Below are positions 15,473-26,505 of a DNA stretch of 64,000 nt, in pieces (position 1 is the stretch's first letter; every line of letters begins with the position of its first letter). The DNA comes from Echiichthys vipera (lineage: Eukaryota > Chordata > Actinopteri > Perciformes > Trachinidae): contig OY829659.1 of assembly GCA_963691815.1 (NCBI GenBank), forward strand, positions 30,298,170 to 30,362,169. The letters run 5' to 3'. A program made the position numbers and the translations under genes. The notes under the pieces were generated by a model that was not told where the DNA came from, made no database searches, and saw nothing but the letters and a program-made list of their open reading frames with translations.

Positions 15473-17076
15473 CCTAAAAACAGACGCAAAGCTCCATAAA
15501 ACAATGCAAAACGACTAAAAACAGACGCAAAACCCCACAAAAATGTGATGAAACAACTAAAAACAGATAAAAACACCAAAAAACCTGACAAAACGACTAA
15601 AAAAAGACATAAAACTCCACAAAAACATTATGAAACGACTAAAAACAGACTCAAAACTCCACAAAAACATGATGAATAGACTAAAAACAGACGCAAAACT
15701 CCAAAGGAACATGACAAAACGACTGAAAACAGATGAAAACACCACTAAAACGTGACAAAACGATTAAAAACAGACAACACCACAAAAACATGACAAAACG
15801 ACTAAAAACAGTAGCAAAACTCCACAAAAACATTATAAAAACGACTAAACACGGATGAAAACACCACAAAAACGTGATGAAACGACTAAAAACAGACGCA
15901 AAACACCACAAAAACATGGCAAAACGACTAAAAACAGACGAAAACACCACAAAAACGTGATGAAACGACTAAAAACAGACGAAAAATTCCACAGAAACAT
16001 GACAAAACGACTAAAAACTGTTTAAAATACCAATAAAACGTGACAAAACGACTAAAAACAGACGAAAACACCAACAAAAACGTGATGAAACGACTAAAAT
16101 CAGACGAAAACACCACAAATACGTTATGAAACGACTTTAAACAGATGAAAACACCACAAATACATGACAAAAATGACTAAAAACAGATGAAAACACCACA
16201 AAAACGTAATGAAACGACTAAAAACAAATGAAAACACCACAAAACGTGATAACACAACTAAAAACAGACGCAAAACACCACATAAACATGACAAAACGAC
16301 TAAAAACAGACGCAAAGCTCCATAAAACAATGCAAAACGACTAAAAACAGACGCAAAACCCCACAAAAATGTGATGAAACAACTAAAAACAGATAAAAAC
16401 ACCAAAAAACCTGACAAAACGACTAAAAAAAGACATAAAACTCCACAAAAACATTATGAAACGACTAAAAACAGACGCAAAACTCCACAAAAACATGATG
16501 AATAGACTAAAAACAGATGCAAAACTCCAAAGGAACATGACAAAACGACTGAAAACAGATGAAAACACCACTAAAACGTGACAAAACGATTAAAAACAGA
16601 CAACACCACAAAAACATGACAAAACGACTAAAAACAGTAGCAAAACTCCACAAAAACATTATAAAAACGACTAAACACGGATGAAAACACCACAAAAACG
16701 TGATGAAACGACTAAAAACAGACGCAAAACACCACAAAAACATGGCAAAACGACTAAAAACAGACGAAAACACCACAAAAACGTGATGAAACGACTAAAA
16801 ACAGACGAAAAATTCCACAGAAACATGACAAAACGACTAAAAACTGTTTAAAATACCAATAAAACGTGACAAAACGACTAAAAACAGACGAAAACACCAA
16901 CAAAAACGTGATGAAACGACTAAAATCAGACGAAAACACCACAAATACGTTATGAAACGACTTTAAACAGATGAAAACACCACAAATACATGACAAAAAT
17001 GACTAAAAACAGATGAAAACACCACAAAAACGTAATGAAACGACTAAAAACAAATGAAAACACCACAAAACGTGAT
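15473..17076. repeat. 826-bp tandem duplication
   Basis: Two near-identical blocks, about 15473-16298 and 16299-17076, repeat with an offset of 826 bp (about 20 units). Shared rare variants include CTCCATAAAACAATGC, the CTCCAAAGGAACATG unit and the CTGTTTAAAATACCAA unit. Only a few substitutions separate them, so the duplication is recent. Related single copies lie near 18.6-18.9 kb and 29.4-29.9 kb. Confidence 0.85.
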
Positions 17077-19091
17077 AAGACAACTAAAAACAGACGCAAA
17101 ACTCCACAAAAACATGACAAAACAACTAAAAACAAATGAAAACACCACAAAAACATGACAAAACAACTAAAAACATATCAAAACACCACAAAAACGTGAT
17201 AAGACAATTAAAAACAGACGAAACACACCACAAAAACGTGATGAAACGACTAAAAAACAGATGAAAACACCACAAAAACGTGACAAAAATGACTAAAGAC
17301 GGATGAAAACATCACAAAAACGTGATAAAACAACTATAAACAGACGAAACACACCACAAAAACGTGATGAAACCACTTAAAACAGATGAAAACACCACAA
17401 AAATATGATAAAACAACTAAAAAAAGACGAAAACACCACAAAAACGTGACGGAATTACTAAAAACAGACGAAAACACCACAAAAACTTTATGAACCAACT
17501 TAAAACAGATGAAAACACCACAAAAATGTGACAAATCGACTAAAAACAGACGAAAACACCACAATAACATGACAAAAAAACTAAAGACAGACGCATAACT
17601 CCAGAAAAACATGATGAAACAACTAAAAACATATCAAAACACCACAAAAACGTGATAAAACGACTAAAAACAGACGAAAACACCACAAAAACGTGATGAA
17701 ACAACTAAAAACAGATGAAAACACCACAAAACGTGACAAAAATAACTAAAGACGGATGAAAACACCACAAAAACGTGATAAAACAACTATAAACAGACGA
17801 AACACACCACAAAAACGTGATGGAACGCCTAAAAACAGACACAAGACACTGCAAAAAAAACTAAAAACAGATGAAAACACCACAAAAACGTGATGAAACC
17901 ACTTAAAACAGATGAAAACACCACAAAAATATGATAAAACAACTAAAAAAAGATGAAAACACCACAAAAACGTGATGGAATTACTAAAAACAGACGAAAA
18001 CACAACAAAAACGTTATCAACCGACTTAAAACAGATGAAAAAAACACAAAAATGTGACAAAACGACTAAAAACAGACGAAAACACCACAAGAACATGACA
18101 AAACAACTAAAGACAGACGCAAAACTCCAGAAAAACATGATGAAACGACTAAAAACGGATGAAACACCACAAAAACGTGACAAAAAAGACTAAAAACGGA
18201 TGAAAATACCACAAAAACGTGATAAAACAACTATAAACAGACGAAACACACCACAAAAACGTGATGAAACGACTAAAAACAAACACAAGACACCACAAAA
18301 ACGACTAAAAACGGATGAAAACACCACAAAAACGTGATGAAACAACTAAAAACAGATGCAAAACTCAACAAAAACGTGATGAAACAACTAAAAACAGTTG
18401 AAAACACCACAAAAACGTGATAAAACAACTAAAAACAGACGAAACACACCACAAAAACGTGATGAAACGACAAAAAACAGAAGCAAGACACCACAAAAAT
18501 GTGACAAAAAGACTAAAAACAGATATAAACTGCGCAAAAACGTGATGAAACGTCTAAAAACAGATTAAAACACCACAAAACGTGATAAGACAACTAAAAA
18601 CAGACGAAACACACCACAAAAATGTGATGAAACGACTAAAAACAGACGCAAAACTCCACAAAAACATGATGAATAGACTAAAAACAGACGCAAAACTCCA
18701 AAGGAACATGACAAAACGACTGAAAACAGATGAAAACACCACTAAAACGTGACAAAACGATTAAAAACAGACAACACCACAAAAACATGACAAAACGACT
18801 AAAAACAGACGCAAACCTCCACAAAAACATTATAAAAACGACTAAACACGGATGAAAACACCACAAAACCGTGATGAAACAACTTAAAACATATGCAAAA
18901 CTATACAAAAACGTGATGAAACGACTAAAAACTGATGAAAACACCACAAAAATATGATAAAACAACTAAAAACAGACGAAAACACCACAAAAACGTGATG
19001 AAACGACCAAAAACAGACGCAAAAATCCACAAAAACATGATGAAACGACTAAAAACAGACGCAAAACTCCACAAAAACATGATGAAACGAC

Positions 19092-20410
19092 TGTAGCCCA
19101 GTGTAAATTGATGATATTAAAAAAAAGCATATGTCCAAGATAATAAATTAATTGCATAATAAATAGTAGTTAAGAGAGACAAATAAGTTCATGGTAAATA
19201 AATGTCCTTTAAGATTAAAAACATAAGTTAAAAATCATTCAGTTAAAAAAGTGAATGTTGGTTAATGTTATTGATGTATTGAAGTATGCATTTAAAATGT
19301 TAAGTATTTGTTGTTTATAAATGTCTGTAACTATGCCTGAGAGTACAGGAAGACATAGACACACAAATGGTTGTGAATGTATTTTATTTTGAAGGGGGGG
19401 AATTTAGCGAAGAACGGGAGAAAGGAAGATCGAGCGGAGCCTGGTGTAAGAGTGTAGGAAAAGAGACTGTAGCGAAAATGTTTGTCAGCAGGGTCGTGGA
19501 GGTGTTCGACTAGGACACTTCAAAGGACTTTGTGATGATTTCACTGTCTGTTTGAGTGGACAACTCAACCTAATATCCGTGAAATAAGTGAAGCTAGCGG
19601 CTAACCAAGTGGCTAGTAGCGTACACCGACGTTGCTAACGAGCTAGCGGCTAGCGACTCGGACGGCAGAGCCTGTGTGAAAGCGTGAGTGGAGCTGCGGA
19701 CAACGGAGCCGAGCCACAGCGTTATCAACAGCCACGTGTGACTTCCTTTCCTGTGTGGATCATCTCTTCACCTATCTTCCTGTTTCATCGGTTCTTCAGC
19801 TCAGGTGTGTGTGGCTACAACACCTGTGGAGTAAGGTATCTCCTCTTTTTTCTTCTGCCCAGTGGAGGCGGAGCAGCCATTTGCTGGCGGCTACAACATA
19901 TCCGAATTGCATCGGGCCTGCATCGGATGAACAGTATTTTTTAAATATTGACTTTTTATTTCTTTGCCGGCTATTTTATTTTCATGGGGCTCATTTAAGG
20001 GTTACAGTGATATTATTGTTTGAAAAGGTTTTGAAAAAGTGTGTGTAACTGTTTAATATAATTTGTGAGTAAACATTTTATTTTCTTATTTACACTAAAC
20101 AGTTGTGTCACTAAGTGTAGTATTTTTTAAGTTCATTAAGGTCAATAAGAATAATCCTAAGTTTAAAAAAGGTGATTGAAAGTACTATTATTACAAGAGT
20201 ATTTAAATTCATAAGAGAGTAAAATTGATGGTTAAAAACTTGATTTAAAGGTGAAGTTAAGACAACATTTAAAAAGATTACTCTTCAAACATATGGTTTT
20301 TGTGTACTTTAAACTTTATTGCAGAGACCCCACCTTATTGTTGGATAGTTAAAAAGAGCTCAGGTTAGCCACCTCTCACTAATAGTTAAATACACTAGAG
20401 AGGCGCTACA
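19092..20410 (+). repeat. Gypsy 5' LTR
   Basis: A 1319-bp LTR, starting TGTAGC and ending GCTACA. It differs from the 3' LTR by 12 extra bases around 19515-19530, by A versus T near 19543, and by C versus T near 19698. It should hold the promoter and polyadenylation signals, but I cannot place a convincing TATA box. Between 19590 and 19660 there is a cluster of GCTAGCGGCTA-like motifs. Two overlapping short open frames inside (about 86 and 97 codons) occur in both LTRs and resemble no known protein, so they are not annotated as genes. Confidence 0.95.
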
Positions 20411-20415
20411 TAAAA

Positions 20416-20433
20416 TGGAGGCACCGCTGGGAT
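20416..20433 (+). promoter_or_regulatory. Gypsy primer-binding site, tRNA-Thr
   Basis: TGGAGGCACCGCTGGGAT begins five bases after the LTR. It is complementary to the 3' end, including CCA, of vertebrate cytosolic tRNA-Thr of the AGT type as I recall it, over all 18 positions. It would prime minus-strand DNA synthesis. Confidence 0.8.
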
Positions 20434-20510
20434 ATTAGTGTGGGTTTCTTGTGTTTTCTATGCATTCTGGGAAAGTTTGAAGTTTAAATAGTGGTAATTG
20501 CTAAGCTAAA

Positions 20511-23500
20511 ATGGCAACTCAAGCTGAGCTAGTGTCAGAATTAAAGGGATGGTGCCGTGGCGAAGCATTAGATGAGGCTCATGCAGTTATGGTTATCATT
20601 CAAGAAGAAGTAAACACTGATGCAGTAGAAGAGACAATGCAAACAGTGAAGAGTTTGGGACGTGTGCGAGTCAGAGGTCGAACCTTCAACCTAAGGCACA
20701 ACCAGTACTATATTCTGTGTGAATGCAGAGAAACTGTTAAAGGTGACACGGTTCCCTCTGAAGTGTTTCCCATTCAGGGTGGAGAGCCGTGGTCTGTCAT
20801 CTTAGCAGATACTCCAGACAGTGCACAAGTGTCTGGGCCATCACAAGCAGGCAGTCAGCACGAGGAAGAACACCGAACATTGTTGCCTGGCGACGAGGCT
20901 GCAGCCAAGTCAACAGAGGCTATCCTTCGGGCAGTGTGTGACTTGCTTGACAAGACCTCCAAGTCATCAAATGAACCTGGAAGCTATCGCCGCCTAAGAA
21001 CTTTCTCTGGGATATCTCCCACGCCAGCTGGAGAAGAACAGTTTGACCACTGGCTAGGTCAAGCACGGCTCATGGTGGAAGAGTGCGACTGCTCGCCAAA
21101 AGAGAAAAGGCGGAGATTGATGGAAAGTGTTAGAGGTCCTGCTCTTGACATCTTAAAAGCTGCACGAGCTAGTGATCCCGAAGTGAGCCCTGAAGACTGT
21201 TTAGAGGCGCTTGAGCATGCATTTGGGACAGCAGAGTCAGGTGAAGAGTTATATTTTGCTTTCCGTTTACTGCAGCAACAACCAGATGAAAAGCTGTCTG
21301 ACTTCCTTAGACGGTTAGAACAATCGTTGGGCAGGGTGGTGCAGAGAGGTGGTCTTTCCTCTGGTAATGCAGATAGAGCAAGGCTTGAACAGTTGTTGCG
21401 TGGGGCTATAGCCTCTGATCTGATGCTTGTCAATCTTCGTCTGAGAGAGAGGAAAGAAAAGCCACCAACCTTTCTCCAGCTGTTAAAAGAAATACGCACA
21501 GAAGAGGAATACGAGACATCAAGAAAGCAGATAACACCTGTCGTGCATAGTTCATATAAGCAAAATGTTTATGCAAAGCAAATTGAAATACAGAACTTGA
21601 AGTCTGAGATCAAAGAACTTAAGACACTCGTTGCTGCTGTTGTGTCTAAACCAACTCAAGATGGGCCAGTTAGCAATGAGAAAACTCCCCTAAGCATTGC
21701 ACCCAGTGAGTGTAGTTCTGATAGTGAGATAGCAGTTTTAAAAAAGCAGTTAAAGCACCTACAGCAGAAGTTCACCAAGAAAGTAGCTGAACCTCAAGCC
21801 TCTGTTTCAGCTGTGAATGCTTTAAAGCCAGTTGCTAGCTCTCCCCAAAGGTCCTTTAAAGTTCCGGAGGAACATTTTTGTTATCGATGTGGAGAGAATG
21901 GGCATTATGCTGGGAAGTGCCAAAACCCAGAAAACCAGGCTAAAGTTATCAAGAGGCTTATTCAGGCCCTGAGGCTGTCAAAAAACAACAAGCCGTCGAG
22001 TGATGCCACAGTTAGTAGAGTTAACTGCTTTGTGAAGCAAAGTACTGCTGACAAGACAGACACAGTGTGTATTCCAGATGGTTTGGTTGGTCCGCCTAGC
22101 CTGGTGCCATTGAAGGTAAATGGACAACCCTGCACTGCTTTGTTAGATAGTGGCTCACAGGTGACGGTCATATTTGAGCCCTGGTACCAAAAACACCTAC
22201 CTGATATCCCTATTCAGCCAGTGTCCGGTCTTTCGCTGTGGGGTTTGAGTGAGTCTGGAGTCAGCTATCCATACCGTGGTTATGTGGTGGTTGACTTGGA
22301 GTACCCAGCTGAGGTGTTAGGGACCAGTCAGACTGTAACTGTCCTTGCCCTCATTTGTCCTAATCCTACAACCGGACATGAGACATCTGTTGTGGTGGGC
22401 ACCAATGCTAGCCATGTCAGACGCTTGGTGGACCAATGTAAGGAAAATGGTGTTGATGTCACGAAAACCATTGGATTTCGAGTTGGTGTCGGTCAGCCTG
22501 CCCTAGATGGGACTGCTGTCCCCACCTATGATGATGAGGCTGGCTGGGTCAGATGGATGGGTCCAGGCCCGTTGATCTTACCATCAGAGGGTGGCACTCA
22601 TGTGGTGTGCAAGGTTGAGTTGAAAAACCCAGTTGGACAAGAAATTCTGATGGTAGATTCAACATCAGCAGCTGCCTTGCCCGCTGATGTGTTTCTCCAT
22701 CCCATGGTTGTGCCCAGTGGGGCTTTAGATGTCAACAATCTGAGAGTATTAGTCAAGAATGAATCTTCGAGAGAGACTTCCATACCTCCAGGAACAGTGA
22801 TTGGAGGTATGTACCATATCGATTCTGTTGCTACTATTCCCCCCAAAGAGACTGTTTCACCACAGTTTGATGAAAATGTGATAAACTTTGGAGACTCTCC
22901 GATCTCTGAACAATGGAAAAACAGACTACGGAGGAAATTGGCTCAGAAGTCTCAGGTGTTCTCTATGTGTGAGTGGGACGTGGGATTGGCCAAAGGAGTG
23001 GAGCACAAAATCCGGCTCTCTGATTCCCGGCCTTTCCGTCAACGGTCACGCCGGTTGGCCCCTGCAGACATCGAAGATGTTCGTAAGCATTTACAAGAGT
23101 TGCTGCAAGCAGGGATCATAACCGAGTCACGAAGCCCCTATGCCTCCCCAATAGTTGTCGTCCGAAAAAAGACTGGAGCTATTAGGATGTGCATAGATTA
23201 CAGGCTGTTAAATAGCCGAACCATACCTGACCAATATACCACACCATGCATTGAGGATGCACTGAATGCTCTAACAGGGAGTCAGTGGTTCTCTGTGTTG
23301 GATTTGCGTTCAGGCTATTACCAGATAGCTATGTCCGAAGAGGATAAAGAAAAAACGGCATTTATTTGCCCGTTAGGATTTTTCCAGTTCGAGCGCATGC
23401 CGCAAGGCATTACAGGAGCTCCAGCAACCTTTCAGAGGTTGATGGAGAAGGCGGTAGGAGACATGAATCTCTTGCAAGTGCTGGTGTACCTTGACGATTT

Positions 23501-23663
23501 GATTGTGTTCGGAAAGACGCTTGAGGAACATGAGGAGAGACTACTCAAGGTCTTAGATCGTCTTGGGGAAGTCGGGCTGAAACTTTCAGTGGACAAGTGT
23601 CAGATCTGTTTGCCGAAGGTCAAATACCTAGGGCATATTGTGTCTGCCGAAGGTCGCTCCTGA
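20511..23663 (+). CDS. Gypsy Gag-protease-reverse transcriptase, one frame (PNMA-like Gag)
   Basis: A 1050-codon frame. The ATG has a good context (AAAATGG) 77 bases after the primer site. Residues 1-100 resemble the N-terminal domain of PNMA proteins. Residues about 160-340 resemble the PNMA/Arc-type capsid domain (FSGISP near 165, RRRLMESVRGPALD near 200). A Lys/Glu-rich linker follows, then one CCHC zinc knuckle (C457, C460, H465, C470) that would bind RNA. The aspartic protease motif DSGS starts at D546. RT shows LDLRSGYYQI with D931 and YLDD at 993-996. Gag, protease and RT are in one frame, so no gag-pol frameshift is needed. The frame ends at TGA soon after the YLGHIVS motif, before RNase H. 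That end is a lesion, not a natural terminus. The family call is firm. The PNMA similarity is from memory of the family. Confidence 0.93.
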   Translation: MATQAELVSELKGWCRGEALDEAHAVMVIIQEEVNTDAVEETMQTVKSLGRVRVRGRTFNLRHNQYYILCECRETVKGDTVPSEVFPIQGGEPWSVILADTPDSAQVSGPSQAGSQHEEEHRTLLPGDEAAAKSTEAILRAVCDLLDKTSKSSNEPGSYRRLRTFSGISPTPAGEEQFDHWLGQARLMVEECDCSPKEKRRRLMESVRGPALDILKAARASDPEVSPEDCLEALEHAFGTAESGEELYFAFRLLQQQPDEKLSDFLRRLEQSLGRVVQRGGLSSGNADRARLEQLLRGAIASDLMLVNLRLRERKEKPPTFLQLLKEIRTEEEYETSRKQITPVVHSSYKQNVYAKQIEIQNLKSEIKELKTLVAAVVSKPTQDGPVSNEKTPLSIAPSECSSDSEIAVLKKQLKHLQQKFTKKVAEPQASVSAVNALKPVASSPQRSFKVPEEHFCYRCGENGHYAGKCQNPENQAKVIKRLIQALRLSKNNKPSSDATVSRVNCFVKQSTADKTDTVCIPDGLVGPPSLVPLKVNGQPCTALLDSGSQVTVIFEPWYQKHLPDIPIQPVSGLSLWGLSESGVSYPYRGYVVVDLEYPAEVLGTSQTVTVLALICPNPTTGHETSVVVGTNASHVRRLVDQCKENGVDVTKTIGFRVGVGQPALDGTAVPTYDDEAGWVRWMGPGPLILPSEGGTHVVCKVELKNPVGQEILMVDSTSAAALPADVFLHPMVVPSGALDVNNLRVLVKNESSRETSIPPGTVIGGMYHIDSVATIPPKETVSPQFDENVINFGDSPISEQWKNRLRRKLAQKSQVFSMCEWDVGLAKGVEHKIRLSDSRPFRQRSRRLAPADIEDVRKHLQELLQAGIITESRSPYASPIVVVRKKTGAIRMCIDYRLLNSRTIPDQYTTPCIEDALNALTGSQWFSVLDLRSGYYQIAMSEEDKEKTAFICPLGFFQFERMPQGITGAPATFQRLMEKAVGDMNLLQVLVYLDDLIVFGKTLEEHEERLLKVLDRLGEVGLKLSVDKCQICLPKVKYLGHIVSAEGRS

Positions 23664-26421
23664 TCCAGACAAGATTGAGGCTGTAACCACCTGGCCTAAG
23701 CCAACAAACCTGAAGACGTTGCAGTCTTTTCTTGGATTTTGCGGTTATTACCGTAGATTCATACAGAACTATTCTGCGATCGTTAGACCGCTGACGGAAC
23801 TTACCAAGGGCTATGCTCCAACTCAGAAGAGAAGCAAGCATGCCCCAGATAGGGACAAAGTCTACTTGAAGGAATCAGAACCCTTTGGAGATAGATGGGA
23901 CGAATCCTGTACAGATGCGTTTCACCAGATCATCTACTGTCTGACCCATGCACCTGTTCTGGCATTCGCTAATCCCCAAAAGCCATACATTCTGCATGTC
24001 GACGCAAGCTTAAAGGGTCTAGGAGCTGTATTGTACCAAGAGTACCCTGAAGGCCTGAGACCAGTTGCTTTTGCAAGCCGAAAACTGAGCTCTGCTGAGA
24101 AAAATTACCCCATACATCAGCTGGAATTCTTGTCACTGAAGTGGGCTGTAGTCGACAAGTACCACGACTACTTGTATGGGGCAAGATTTACAGTACGTAC
24201 AGATAACAATCCGCTGACGTACGTGCTCAGTACAGCCAAGCTCAATGCAGTAGGGCATCGCTGGCTAGCTGCTCTATCGACATATGAGTTTAATGTTCAG
24301 TATCGTCCTGGACGACAGAACATTGATGCTGACCTGTTGCCAAGAAACATGCCAAGTGCAGATGGTGATGATTGGGTGACTATCCCGCAGTCTGGGGTCA
24401 AGACAATCTGCCAGAAGGTCTGCGCCTCAGTAGCTGACTACCATACGCCTGTTTATGTTGCACAGCTTGGGGTGTCCTCCTCCTGTGTTCCTGACATGTA
24501 TGCATTTCCTACACATATGGAGTTAAAGTCATTGGAACTCATGAGTAAGCAAAGTCTAAAGAATGCTCAAGAAAATGATGAGGCCATTGGACCAGCCATC
24601 AAGGCTCATAAGGATGGAGGCTGGCCAGAGGAGGCAAACATGAGTCCAGAGTTGTCGAGGTTGAAAAGAGAGTCTGGAAAGCTGTCTATGAAAGATGGAC
24701 TCCTGTACCGTTACAGTAAAAGACCCTCTGGGGAAGTGGTGGGTCAGTTGGTCCTACCAAAGGAGTTCCGTGAGATCGTCTTGAAGGCAATGCATGACGA
24801 CCTTGGGCACCTTGGGCAAGAGAGAACGGTTGACCTGCTTCGCAATAGATTCTTTTGGCCTAGGATGTCTTTGGATGTAGAAGAGTACATTAGGAATTGT
24901 GGAGAATGCATCACTCACAAGACACCAGTACAGAGAGCTGCTCCATTGCACCAGATTATAAGCCATGGGCCTATGGATTTAGTGTGCATGGATTTCCTTT
25001 CCATGGAGCCTGACTCCAAAGGCATAAGCAATGTGTTGGTGGTCACGGACCATTTTAAAAGGTACGCGCAGGCTTTTCCAACAAGAAGTCAGAAGGCACC
25101 AGTTGTGGCAAGGGTCCTAATGGAGAAATACTTTGTACACTATGGACTGCCCTCAAGGATCCATTCGGATCAAGGAAGGGATTTTGAGAGTCGATTGATC
25201 AGGGAACTGTTGACCTTGATGGGAATACGCAAGTCGCGGACAACACCTTATCATCCGCAGGGAGACCCTCAGCCGGAGAGATTTAACCGGACGTTACTCT
25301 CTATGCTGGGTACGCTGGGCAGGGAGAAGAAGCGTTCATGGAGCCAACATGTGCCATACTTGGTCCATGCGTACAATAGTACAAAGTGTGACGCCACGGG
25401 GTACTCTCCATACCACCTCATGTTTGGCCGAGAAGCGAGACTCCCAGCGGATGTATGCTTTGGGACGTCCCCAGATGGCATTGAAGAGGTAGGCCATACC
25501 CAATATGTCACAAAACTGAAAGAAGACTTGAAGCAGGCCTACCAGTTAGCCTCAGAGGCTGCAAACAAAAGGCATCAGAGAAACCGGAGGTTGTATGACA
25601 GCAAAGTTACCTTTCAGTCTATAGAGATTGGCGACAGAGTTCTGCTCCGGAACTTGGGCCTAAAAGGCAAGCACAAGCTGGAGAGTAAGTGGAATCCTGC
25701 CCCCTATGTTGTCATGGGAAAAATGCCCAACCTACCTGTGTTCAAGATCAAAAGGGAGGATGAAACGCCAGGGACAAAGACCATCCACAGGGACCACCTT
25801 CTCCCTATAGGGCAGCTTGTGAGAATACCACCCTCTAATCAGGTTGAAGATCCACCTGCTAGGCCCAAGACCCGAGCAGTCACTCGTAGGCAAAGTCAAA
25901 GAGAAACAAGACCAGAGACTCAGGAGTTTCAGGAGTTTTCTGACTCGTCCTCTGACATGGAGTATTATGTCACTCATCCTGCAAGACGGAGAGACTTAGT
26001 CCCGAGAGTAACATCTGCCTCCAAGTCAGTAGTTGACACAGAACCTGACCTTGAACCAGAACCGGACAATGATTTGGAAAACGATAATGACCAGGAATCT
26101 GAATCTGCTAATGAGAATATGTATGACCCTGAAGAGGAGGATCACCAATCTGAACTCGAACCTGAGGGTGAGAAGAATGAGAGGTGTGAAAGAGAAATAA
26201 CATTGGAAGAGATCAGTGAAACTGGATCTGGGTCTGACCAGGAAGAGGAAGTGATTGAGGATCAGAACAGAAGAGTGAGAACCAAACCTGAGTCTAGACC
26301 TAGATCAAAGAGAACTGCTAAGCCGACTATTAGACTTACATATGATGAGCCTGGTAAATCCAGAGATCAGCCACTGACTATTGTTCACAGAGGCATAGTC
26401 ATCAAAATAGGAAAACACTAG
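23638..26421 (+). pseudogene. Gypsy pol continuation: RNase H, integrase, acidic tail (frame-broken)
   Basis: The rest of pol lies in the +1 frame relative to the upstream part. The ATG at 23638 is incidental, and real homology begins near 23650. RNase H has D122, E163 and D189. The integrase has an HHCC zinc finger (H386, H391, C421, C424) and a core with D452, D511 and E547, exactly 35 residues between the last two. A GPY/F-like region (KWNPAPYVV) lies near 684-692. Residues about 740-900 are unusually rich in Glu, Asp and Ser. I see no chromodomain. All catalytic residues of RNase H and integrase are present, so only the frame break upstream appears to disable it. It ends with TAG at 26419-26421. 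As an alternative, the shift could be a sequence error. Confidence 0.9.
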
Positions 26422-26491
26422 TCATACTGAGTTGTTACACTCTTAGGACTCTTTAAGTTCATTTAAGTCTGATGAGGACACTCAGACATTT

Positions 26492-26505
26492 AAAAAGGGG
26501 GAGAG
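26492..26505 (+). promoter_or_regulatory. Gypsy polypurine tract
   Basis: An uninterrupted purine run, AAAAAGGGGGAGAG, directly abuts the 3' LTR. It is the expected primer for plus-strand DNA synthesis. Its exact contact with TGTAGC confirms the LTR boundary. The 26422-26491 stretch before it holds no gene. Confidence 0.9.

Larger units (their letters stand above)
5493..19091. repeat. 41-bp satellite array, segment II
   Basis: About 13.6 kb of uninterrupted 41-bp units between LINE copy 1 and the Gypsy element. It contains several sub-families. One has a marker unit reading CACTCGAAAAGGTGAC (near 5711, 6194, 7688, 10288, 10527, 11533). Another has units with AAACTCCACA in place of AAACACCACA, rich from 12.6 to 19 kb. 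No RNA gene or host gene was seen. The last four bases (CGAC, 19088-19091) form the left target-site copy of the Gypsy insertion. Confidence 0.96.

Noticed and set aside
19684..20048. Open frames of 86 and 97 codons in the Gypsy LTR, repeated at 27086-27450
   Set aside because: Located in LTR sequence, overlapping each other, with no recognisable domain; likely chance.
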